Shown: piece by piece, positions 1-5,223 of the stretch
Layout of the letters: every line of letters begins with the position of its first letter
Position numbering within the stretch: the first letter of the stretch is position 1
NCBI GenBank assembly: GCA_027317055.1
Contig: DAHVFK010000266.1
Span: forward strand, 1 to 5,223
From: Betaproteobacteria bacterium
GTDB lineage: Bacteria; Pseudomonadota; Gammaproteobacteria; Burkholderiales; SG8-39
Direction: 5' to 3'
DNA length: 5,223 nucleotides
Notes under the pieces: generated by a model
Database searches by the model: none
The model's input: the letters and a program-made list of their open reading frames with translations, nothing else
Told to the model about the DNA's origin: nothing
Made by a program: the position numbers and the translations under genes

Positions 1-2
1 GG

Positions 3-1826
3 GTCGACGCCGAATGCCGCATGCTGCACGCCGACGGCAGCGTGCGCTGGGTGCGCTCGCGCACATTTCCGATCCGCAACTCGGTGGGCGAGGTGTACCG
101 CGTCGGCGGCATCGCCGAGGACATCACCGAGAGGAAGGCCGCGATCGAGGCGCTTGCCCGGAGCGAGGAGCTGCTGCGCCAGCTCGCGGGCAACATTCCC
201 GAGGCGTTCTGGGTGCGCGAGGCGGATTCGGAGCGCATCCTGTACGCCAGCCCGGGCTGGCAGGCGATTACAGGCGGGCCTGCGCTCTCGAGCCTGCAGG
301 ACATCTGGAAGATCGTGCACCCGGACGACCGCGAGCGCGTGCGGGCCGAGGCGCGCGCGGCGTCGGCGGGCGGAGTCGACCACGAGTACCGCTTCACGCG
401 CGCCGACGGCGAGCTGCGCTGGCTGCGGGTGCGCAGTTTTCCAATCCGCGACGCGGGCGGCGATTCGCGGCGCGTCGCCGTGGTGGCCGAGGACGTGACC
501 GAGAAGAAGGCGGGCGAACAGCGGCTGCTGCAACTGGCGCACTACGACCACCTGACCGACCTGCCCAACCGGGCCTATTTTTCCGAGGCGCTCGAGCGCA
601 CGCTCGCGCAGGCGCGGCGCAATCAATGGGTCGTCGGCGTGCTGTTCATCGACCTGGACCGCTTCAAGGGGGTCAACGACACTCTCGGCCACGCCGCCGG
701 CGACGAGCTGCTGCAGCAGGTGGCGAACAGGCTGCTGCAGTGCGTGCGGCTGCGCGACGTGGTCGGGCGCCTGGGCGGCGACGAGTACGCGCTGCTGCTG
801 CCCTCGCTCGAGCAGCCCGAGCACGCGGGATCGGTGGCGGCGAAGATCCTGGAGTCGTTCACCCGGCCGTTCGAGATCGGCGGCCGCGAACTGTTCGTCA
901 CCCCGAGCATCGGCATCGCGACCTTCCCCGCCGACGGCGACCAGGCCGGCGAGCTGCTGCGCAACGCGGACGCCGCCATGTACCGCGCCAAGGAGGTAGG
1001 GCGCAACACCTACCGCTACTACACCGGCCAGATGAACCGGCTGGCGGCCGAGAAGCTCGAGCTGGAGGGGCTGCTGCGTCATGCACTCGAGCGCGGAGAG
1101 TTCGTGCTGCACTACCAGCCCAAGCTCGAGCTCGCCTCGGGCCGGGTGAGCGGGCTGGAAGCCCTGCTGCGCTGGCAGCGGCCGGACGTGGGCCTGGTCT
1201 CGCCGGCGACGTTCATTCCGCTGCTGGAGGAAACCGGGCTGATCGTGCCGGTGGGCGACTGGGTGGTGGCCGAGGCCTGCCGCCAGCTCAAGGCCTGGCA
1301 GGCCGAAGGCGCGGCGCCGGTGCCAATCGCGGTCAACCTTTCCGCGCGGCAGTTTCGCGAGAAGGACCTGGCCGCGCGGATCGAGCGCGCCGCGCGCGAG
1401 CACGCGCTCGCGCCGGGGGAGCTCGAGCTCGAGATCACCGAAAGCGCGCTGATGTCGAACGACGCGGACGTGGTGGCGGCGCTCGACGCGCTGCGCGCGG
1501 CGGGCATGGGCATCGCGCTGGACGATTTCGGCACCGGCTACTCCAGCCTGAGCTACCTCAAGCGCTTTCCGTTCAGTGCGGTCAAGATCGACCAGTCCTT
1601 CGTGAGCGGGGTGATGACCGACCCGAACGACGCCGCGATCGCCCTGTCGGTGATCGGCATCGGGCGCAGCCTCGGGCTAAGGGTGACCGCCGAGGGCGTG
1701 GAGACCAAGGAGCAGCTCGAATTCCTGCGCGCCAACCGCTGCGACGAGATCCAGGGCTACCACTTCGCACGCCCGATGGACGCCGCGGCGACCGCCGAGT
1801 TCCTGCGCCGGCACCGCGGGCGCTGA
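3..1826 (+). CDS. PAS-GGDEF-EAL cyclic-di-GMP signalling protein (5' end outside window)
   Basis: Bifunctional-type protein for making (GGDEF) and breaking (EAL) the second messenger c-di-GMP. The frame is open from base 3. Residues before the first ATG at 21 already read as PAS/PAC sequence, so that ATG is internal and the gene starts upstream; 607 residues are visible. Order: end of a PAS/PAC module (to about 140), a complete PAS_3-like module (about 150-512, with YASPGW, HPDDRERV and a closing PAC segment), a GGDEF domain (about 525-1020) and an EAL domain (about 1070-1810). The active-site motif is GGDEY (774-788), a mild variant. The allosteric inhibitory RxxD is present as RLRD (747-758). 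The EAL domain keeps EALLRW (from 1158), NLSARQF, ELEITES, DDFGTG (1521-1538), KID and AEGVET (1689-1706), so phosphodiesterase activity is plausible. No membrane segment is visible. PAS ligand and net activity are unknown. It converges on the nir unit; no functional link is shown. Confidence 0.95.
   Translation, partial: VDAECRMLHADGSVRWVRSRTFPIRNSVGEVYRVGGIAEDITERKAAIEALARSEELLRQLAGNIPEAFWVREADSERILYASPGWQAITGGPALSSLQDIWKIVHPDDRERVRAEARAASAGGVDHEYRFTRADGELRWLRVRSFPIRDAGGDSRRVAVVAEDVTEKKAGEQRLLQLAHYDHLTDLPNRAYFSEALERTLAQARRNQWVVGVLFIDLDRFKGVNDTLGHAAGDELLQQVANRLLQCVRLRDVVGRLGGDEYALLLPSLEQPEHAGSVAAKILESFTRPFEIGGRELFVTPSIGIATFPADGDQAGELLRNADAAMYRAKEVGRNTYRYYTGQMNRLAAEKLELEGLLRHALERGEFVLHYQPKLELASGRVSGLEALLRWQRPDVGLVSPATFIPLLEETGLIVPVGDWVVAEACRQLKAWQAEGAAPVPIAVNLSARQFREKDLAARIERAAREHALAPGELELEITESALMSNDADVVAALDALRAAGMGIALDDFGTGYSSLSYLKRFPFSAVKIDQSFVSGVMTDPNDAAIALSVIGIGRSLGLRVTAEGVETKEQLEFLRANRCDEIQGYHFARPMDAAATAEFLRRHRGR
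30..512 (+). repeat. Tandem PAC-segment duplication within the signalling gene
   Basis: Bases 30-140 and 402-512 encode matching PAC segments: ADG-x-x-RW-x-R-x-R-x-FPIR near the start and a closing EDITERKA / EDVTEKKA. The two copies are exactly 372 bp (124 codons) apart with no length difference between them. This is a divergent protein-level repeat reflecting duplication of a PAS-PAC unit, common in multi-PAS GGDEF-EAL proteins, and not a mobile or recent DNA repeat. Confidence 0.7.
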
Positions 1827-1829
1827 GCG

Positions 1830-2528
1830 CTAGGCCTGCGCGGCGTCGCCGCGCAGGCGCGCGAGATCGAGGATGCGCACGATGCGGTTGTCGATCTCGA
1901 TCAGGCCGTTCGCGGCGAGCTCGTGCAGGATGCGCGAGAAGTGCTCCGGGGTCATGTTCAGGCGCGAGGCGATGACGTTCTTGCCCGGCGAGAGGTTGAC
2001 CTCGGGCCTGGCCTGGTCGTCCGAGAGCTCGGGCAGCTCCGCGAGCAGGTAGCCAATGACGCGCTCGGCGCCCGAGCGCAGGGTGTAGGCCTCGACGTCG
2101 CGCACCAGGCCGTGCAGGCGGCGCGACAGGCCCGAGAGCATGCGGCGCGCGAAGCTCGGATCGCGCGCGAGCTCCTCGAACACGACCTGCTTCGCGACGT
2201 GCAGCAGCATCGAGTCGGCGAGCGCCTGGGCGTACACGATGTAGGGCTTGTCGAGGAACATGAGCGCCTCGCCGAAGCTCTGCCCCGGGCGCACGATCTC
2301 GATCACTTTCTCGACCCCCTGCGGCGAGGTGAAGCCGAGCTTGACCTGGCCGTAGACCACGACGTGGAAGCCCTCGCAGGGGTCGCCGGTATGGCACACG
2401 GTTTCGCCTTTTTGCGCGTGCACGGGGTGGGTGCCGGCCGCGACGCGATCGAGCTCGGCCGGGCTCATCTCGCTGAACATCGGCAGGTTGCCGAGGAAGG
2501 CCTGGGTCTTGATCGGGGTCGGCGGCAT
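1830..2528 (-). CDS. Crp/Fnr-family transcriptional regulator, Dnr-like
   Basis: DNA-binding regulator of 232 aa, normal length for the family. The N-terminal half is a cyclic-nucleotide-type beta-barrel sensor (about residues 11-120, including FLGNLPMF, GQVKLGF, EKVIEIVRPGQSFGEALMF). A long dimerisation helix follows (about 122-152), then a winged helix (about 155-225). The recognition helix reads TPEHFSRIL, giving E195-x-x-S198-R199, the signature that in FNR-like proteins reads TTGA half-sites. The FNR [4Fe-4S] cysteine pattern is absent: the only cysteines are C45 and C51. The sensor is therefore more like Dnr, which in Pseudomonas senses NO through heme; a heme or NO role here is inferred from family and context. 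It is the last gene of the nir unit, its ATG lying 1 nt after the nirN stop with no Shine-Dalgarno visible, which suggests translational coupling. A matching box lies before nirJ, so autoregulation is likely. Other Crp/Fnr subgroups cannot be excluded. Confidence 0.9.
   Translation of the reverse strand: MPPTPIKTQAFLGNLPMFSEMSPAELDRVAAGTHPVHAQKGETVCHTGDPCEGFHVVVYGQVKLGFTSPQGVEKVIEIVRPGQSFGEALMFLDKPYIVYAQALADSMLLHVAKQVVFEELARDPSFARRMLSGLSRRLHGLVRDVEAYTLRSGAERVIGYLLAELPELSDDQARPEVNLSPGKNVIASRLNMTPEHFSRILHELAANGLIEIDNRIVRILDLARLRGDAAQA
1834..1858. terminator. Perfect 11-bp inverted repeat at the convergent gene ends (possible bidirectional 3'-end hairpin)
   Basis: The arms at 1834-1844 (GCCTGCGCGGC) and 1848-1858 (GCCGCGCAGGC) are exact reverse complements around a 3-nt loop. 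The hairpin lies 7 bp past the stop of the signalling gene and inside the last codons of the regulator on the other strand. No T-run follows on either strand, so it is not a textbook intrinsic terminator. It could stabilise or trim 3' ends or help Rho-dependent termination. Part of the symmetry may come from GC-rich coding sequence. Confidence 0.4.
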
Positions 2529-2532
2529 GTCA
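2526..2532 (-). other. nirN stop / regulator start junction (TGACATG)
   Basis: On the coding strand the nirN TGA is followed by a single C and then the regulator ATG. No purine-rich ribosome site is visible in the roughly 20 nt before the ATG. Termination-reinitiation is the simplest reading, tying regulator output to nirN translation. This is inferred from spacing alone. Confidence 0.6.
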
Positions 2533-3954
2533 GTGGCTGGTACCGTCGGAGCGGGTGATCTTGTTGTACACGTTGTACTTGCCCGAGGGCTTGTTCATCG
2601 GCAGGCGCTTGATTTCTTCGAGCGTCTTCGCATCGTAGACCACGATCGCGCCGTCCATGTCCCATACACTCACCAGCGCGTAGCGCCCGTCGCGGGTGAA
2701 CTCGACGTGCGCCGCGGTCTTGCCCGGCGCCGGGGTGACGCTCTTCGCCACCTCGAGCGTGCGCTTGTCGATCAGCTGCATGGTGTCGCGGTAGGGGCTG
2801 TTGAAGTTGTCGGCCCAGGCGTAGGGCGTGTTCTCGTGGCTGCGCAGGAAAAACCCCGGCCCCAGGGTCTTGATCTGCTTCATCACCTTCCACGTCCCGG
2901 TGTCGATGATACTGATCAGGCCCGTCCTCAGGTTGGGCGTCGCGAGCACGGTGCGCCCGTTCCAGTCCCAGGTAATGCCCGAGCCCAGGTGCGGCATGCC
3001 CGGCAGGTCGATGCTCGCGATGCGGCGCCGCACGTCGAGGTTGACCACTTCGCTCGTCTGCGCGCCGCGCGAGGCGCCGAGCAGGTTGTGGTAGCCGCGG
3101 TCGAAGAAGAAATCGTCCAGGTAGTCGTCGGTCTCGATCGTGCGCACCGGCCCGAACACAGGCCCGTACGGAATCTCCCAGATTTCCTTCACGTCCTTCA
3201 GCGCGGCGACGAAGCCTTGGCGCGGCGCGGCGTCGTATACCGCCGACACGCGCGAGGATTCGCCCTTCGCGTCGCGCACCTCGATCACCTTGACCGGCGA
3301 GAGGTCCCTCGCATCGAGCGCGACCAGGGTGTGCGGCAGGTAGTTCGCCGCCATCACCCAGCGCCCGTCGGACGACACCGCGATGTTGCGCATGTTGATC
3401 CCGGCCCGGACTTCAGCAATCATGCGCAGGTTCCACAGGTCGTACTTCGAGACCCAGCCGTCGCGCGAGCCGAAGTAGACGTAACGCCCGTCGGGCGAGA
3501 ACTTCGGCCCCCCGTGCAGCGCATAGTGGGTCGGAAAGCGCGCGAGCGGCACGAAGCGGTCGCCGTCGAGGATGGTGGCGTGGTGGTCGCCGGTTTCGAC
3601 CACGATGAAGAGATTGAGCGGGTCGGCGTCGAACACCGGCTTGTCCGAGTCCGGGCGCGCCGGAGCGAAGCTCCTGCGCGAAGCGCGGATCTCCTGCATG
3701 CGCCACTGCGGCTCGAGCGCGGGCGAAGTGTAGATCCAGTCCGCGATCGCGCGGATCTCCTCGGGCGAGAGCTTGCCGGCGAAGCCCTGCATCCGGGTCG
3801 CCATGCGGCCGTCGGCGATGACTTTCACCGCGGCCGGTCTCTTCAGCCGCTCCAGGTTCTCGGGCAGCAGCGCCGGGCCGCTCAGGCCGAGCCGGTCCGG
3901 GCCGTGGCACACCGCGCAGTTGGCCGCGTAGAGCGCCGCGGCCGCCAGCGTCAT
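2530..3954 (-). CDS. nirN: NirN, cytochrome c / d1-domain protein for the last step of heme d1 synthesis
   Basis: NirN oxidises dihydro-heme d1 to heme d1, which is then used by nitrite reductase NirS; the known family acts in the periplasm. The product from this ATG is 474 aa. Residues about 1-78 form a small cytochrome c domain with CAVCH (C13, C16, H17) and a likely methionine ligand in MQGFAGKLS (M55). Residues about 105-474 form the eight-bladed d1 propeller, with conserved stretches THYALHGGPKFSPDGRYVYF, MPHLGSG, RSHENTPYAW and AAHVEFTRDG, whose histidines are the candidate d1 ligands and active-site residues. The propeller sequence matches NirN better than NirS or NirF; NirF lacks the cytochrome domain. 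Oddity: CAVCH begins only 12 residues from the start, with no convincing signal peptide. The only near alternative start is a GTG at 3969-3967, which adds five uncharged residues and does not solve this. The gene lies 2 nt after nirJ and 1 nt before the regulator. Confidence 0.92.
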   Translation of the reverse strand: MTLAAAALYAANCAVCHGPDRLGLSGPALLPENLERLKRPAAVKVIADGRMATRMQGFAGKLSPEEIRAIADWIYTSPALEPQWRMQEIRASRRSFAPARPDSDKPVFDADPLNLFIVVETGDHHATILDGDRFVPLARFPTHYALHGGPKFSPDGRYVYFGSRDGWVSKYDLWNLRMIAEVRAGINMRNIAVSSDGRWVMAANYLPHTLVALDARDLSPVKVIEVRDAKGESSRVSAVYDAAPRQGFVAALKDVKEIWEIPYGPVFGPVRTIETDDYLDDFFFDRGYHNLLGASRGAQTSEVVNLDVRRRIASIDLPGMPHLGSGITWDWNGRTVLATPNLRTGLISIIDTGTWKVMKQIKTLGPGFFLRSHENTPYAWADNFNSPYRDTMQLIDKRTLEVAKSVTPAPGKTAAHVEFTRDGRYALVSVWDMDGAIVVYDAKTLEEIKRLPMNKPSGKYNVYNKITRSDGTSH

Positions 3955-3959
3955 GCCTA
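3952..3959 (-). other. nirJ stop / nirN start junction (TAGGCATG)
   Basis: The nirJ TAG and the nirN ATG are separated by 2 nt (GC) on the coding strand. No AGGAGG-like sequence precedes the ATG, which suggests coupled translation of the two heme d1 proteins. An upstream in-frame GTG at 3969-3967 would instead make the genes overlap slightly. Confidence 0.55.
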
Positions 3960-5159
3960 GCGCTGCCACGTCACCGCCTTGCCGCGGTAGGGCAGCACCG
4001 GCACGCGCTGGGCCCCCGGCGCGACGCCGATCTCCTCGTCGCTCAGGTAGCAGCCCGGGTCCTCTTCCCAGGCGTCGCCGGTGAGCTGCAGCGCGCGCAC
4101 GCGCGTGTTGCCGCCGCAAATATCGAAATACGCGCAGCCCGCGCAGCGCCCCTTCACCTCGCGCGGGAACTGCTTCAGCCCCGCCATGATCGGGTCGCTC
4201 GTGTCCTGCCAGATCTCGGAGAACGGCCGCTCGCGCACGTTGCCGAGCGAGGTGTTCCACCACATCGTGTCCGGGTGCACGTTGCCCAGGTTGTCGATAT
4301 TGGCCACGTTGACCCCGGAGGCGTTGCCGCCCCACTGCGCGAGCTTGGCTCTCATGTGCGCTTCGCGCTCGGGGAAATTGCGCCGCACCCAGAACAGCAG
4401 GTAGACGCCGTCGGCGTCGTTGTTGCCGGTGACGAACTCCTTGTCGCGCCCGCGCGCGTGCGCGTCCCAGGCGGTGTCGAGGAACAGGTCCATCGCGCGG
4501 CGCGTGGTCTGAAAGTGCGCGTCCGAGCCGCGGTTCGTGTTGCCGCGCCCGGCGTAGTTCAGGTGCGAGAGGTAGAACTTGTCGATCCGCTCGTCTTCCG
4601 CCAGCGCGAGCAGCGGTGCGAGGTCGGCGGCGTTGTCCTGCGTCACCGTGAAGCGCAGACCCACCTTTACCCCCTGGTCGCGGCACAGCCGCAGCGCGGC
4701 GAGCGAGGCGTCGAACGCTCCTTCCTTGCGGCGGAACTTGTCGTGCGTTTGCTTCAGGCCGTCGAGGCTGATGCCGACGTAGTCGAAGCCGAGCGCGCCG
4801 ATGCGGTGCGCGAGCGGCGCGTCGATCAGCGTGCCGTTGGTCGACAGTCCGACGTAGAAGCCCATGGCCTTGGCGCGCGCCGCGAGCTCGAAGATGTCGG
4901 GCCGCAGCAGCGGCTCGCCGCCCGAGAGGATCAGCACCGGGACGCGATATCGCTTCAGGTCGTCCATGACCTTGAACACCTGCGCGCTGTCCAGCTCGCC
5001 GGGAAAGTCGACGTCGGCCGAGATCGAGTAGCAGTGCTTGCAGGTCAGGTTGCAGCGCCTGACCAGGTTCCAGATCACCACCGGTCCGGGCGGGTTGACG
5101 CGCGGCCCGACCGGCGTGGGGCGGTCGATTTCCTGCATCAACTGCGAGACTCGGAACAT
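3957..5159 (-). CDS. nirJ: NirJ, radical-SAM heme d1 biosynthesis enzyme
   Basis: NirJ is a cytoplasmic radical S-adenosylmethionine enzyme. It acts on 12,18-didecarboxysiroheme and removes the propionate side chains at C3 and C8 on the route to the oxo groups of heme d1. The 400-aa product is of normal family length. The N-terminal radical-SAM core shows CNLTCKHC (C36, C40, C43, the SAM-binding [4Fe-4S] cluster) and the SAM-contacting GGEP motif (about 80-83, LSGGEPLLRPDIF). The SPASM-like C-terminal region carries C339, C342, C348 and C370 (CAGCAYFDICGGN and DPGCYLSDEE) for a second cluster; this spacing and the CGGN-R-R-A context are typical of NirJ, and distinguish it from generic SPASM proteins. 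The start was chosen because FRVSQLM...PTPVGPR before the core matches the family N-terminus. No Shine-Dalgarno precedes it. An FNR/Dnr box lies just upstream. It is the first gene of the three-gene unit, and adjacent nirN supports the call. Confidence 0.95.
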   Translation of the reverse strand: MFRVSQLMQEIDRPTPVGPRVNPPGPVVIWNLVRRCNLTCKHCYSISADVDFPGELDSAQVFKVMDDLKRYRVPVLILSGGEPLLRPDIFELAARAKAMGFYVGLSTNGTLIDAPLAHRIGALGFDYVGISLDGLKQTHDKFRRKEGAFDASLAALRLCRDQGVKVGLRFTVTQDNAADLAPLLALAEDERIDKFYLSHLNYAGRGNTNRGSDAHFQTTRRAMDLFLDTAWDAHARGRDKEFVTGNNDADGVYLLFWVRRNFPEREAHMRAKLAQWGGNASGVNVANIDNLGNVHPDTMWWNTSLGNVRERPFSEIWQDTSDPIMAGLKQFPREVKGRCAGCAYFDICGGNTRVRALQLTGDAWEEDPGCYLSDEEIGVAPGAQRVPVLPYRGKAVTWQR

Positions 5160-5192
5160 GGGGCAAGCTTAAAGCGAGTGGAGTCGATGCGT
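5160..5192 (-). promoter_or_regulatory. Putative core promoter of nirJ, very short or no leader
   Basis: On the coding strand, a -10-like TTTAAG (5173-5168, four of six matches to TATAAT) or TAAGCT (5171-5166) lies 19-21 nt downstream of the FNR/Dnr box. This suits class II activation, in which the box replaces the -35 element. The predicted start sites fall between about 5161 and 5158, essentially at the nirJ ATG (5159). No ribosome binding site is present. The exact -10 is uncertain. Confidence 0.45.
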
Positions 5193-5206
5193 TTGATGCA
5201 CGTCAA
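5193..5206. promoter_or_regulatory. FNR/Dnr-type operator upstream of nirJ
   Basis: The sequence is TTGACGTGCATCAA on the nirJ strand, against the consensus TTGAT-N4-ATCAA: nine of ten half-site bases match. The symmetry extends by one base each side (TTTGA...TCAAA, 5192-5207). The centre is about 40 nt upstream of the nirJ ATG. Such boxes are read by FNR, Anr and Dnr proteins under low oxygen or NO. The regulator encoded at 1830-2528 has the matching recognition helix. Being nearly palindromic, the box could also serve a divergent + strand gene beyond the window edge. Confidence 0.85.
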
Positions 5207-5223
5207 ATTCCGAACCGCAAGCC

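Noticed and set aside
14..1975. A 653-residue open frame on the + strand overlapping the GGDEF-EAL gene.
   Set aside because: It is low-complexity Arg/Ala/Gly in a different frame from the PAS-GGDEF-EAL protein, which carries every expected motif.
2510..2525. TTGATCGGGGTCGG near the regulator start as a second FNR/Dnr box.
   Set aside because: Only one half-site fits, the other is poor, and it lies inside the regulator coding sequence downstream of its start.
2530..3954. Calling the cytochrome c / d1 protein the nitrite reductase NirS.
   Set aside because: The propeller sequence and the ending (PSGKYNVYNK...) resemble NirN, the protein is shorter than NirS, and it is linked to nirJ without the usual NirS N-terminal region.
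2431..3960. A 509-residue open frame on the + strand opposite nirN.
   Set aside because: The product is rich in Arg, Val, His and Ala with no recognisable domain. It is the antisense shadow of well-conserved nirN codons in high-GC DNA.
2530..5166. A single 878-residue open frame on the - strand covering both nirN and the nirJ region, suggesting a fusion.
   Set aside because: Only the part after 3954 reads as a known protein. The upstream part is an Arg/Ala/Gly-rich shadow of nirJ, which is clearly coded in another frame (3957-5159) with its own conserved motifs and stop.
1..5223. A wholly new system, mobile element, CRISPR array or RNA gene.
   Set aside because: All of the window except about 65 bp is explained by four genes of known families. 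I saw no transposase, direct-repeat array, tRNA or attachment-like repeat.

Overview
This is a GC-rich, densely coded window, most likely from a denitrifying member of the Betaproteobacteria. That assignment is an inference from base composition, the nir genes and the style of the regulator; there is no rRNA to confirm it. It holds four protein genes and one promoter region, with almost no non-coding DNA.

Left part (3-1826, + strand): the 3' portion of a large cyclic-di-GMP signalling protein. The visible domains are the end of one PAS/PAC module, a complete second PAS/PAC module, a GGDEF domain and an EAL domain. Both enzymatic domains keep their key motifs. The gene begins before the window.

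Right part (1830-5159, - strand): a tight three-gene unit read as nirJ, then nirN, then a Crp/Fnr-family regulator, with gaps of only 2 and 1 nt. NirJ is the radical-SAM enzyme of heme d1 synthesis. NirN is the cytochrome c / d1-domain protein that performs the last oxidation of the d1 ring. Heme d1 is the cofactor of cytochrome cd1 nitrite reductase (NirS), so the unit serves denitrification. nirS and the other d1 genes (nirF, nirDLGH, nirE, nirC) are not in the window.

Upstream of nirJ (5160-5223): a near-perfect FNR/Dnr-type box, TTGACGTGCATCAA on the coding strand. The regulator at the far end of the unit carries the E-x-x-S-R recognition-helix signature expected to read this kind of box, but has no FNR-type iron-sulfur cysteine cluster. 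The simplest model is a Dnr-like, NO- or redox-responsive activator that controls its own operon.

The signalling gene and the nir unit converge with 3 bp between stop codons. A perfect 11-bp inverted repeat lies in the last codons of the regulator. I see no mobile element, CRISPR array or RNA gene. I found no wholly new system. The points most worth a second look are the apparent absence of an export signal on NirN, the possibly leaderless nirJ start, and the regulator-box loop.
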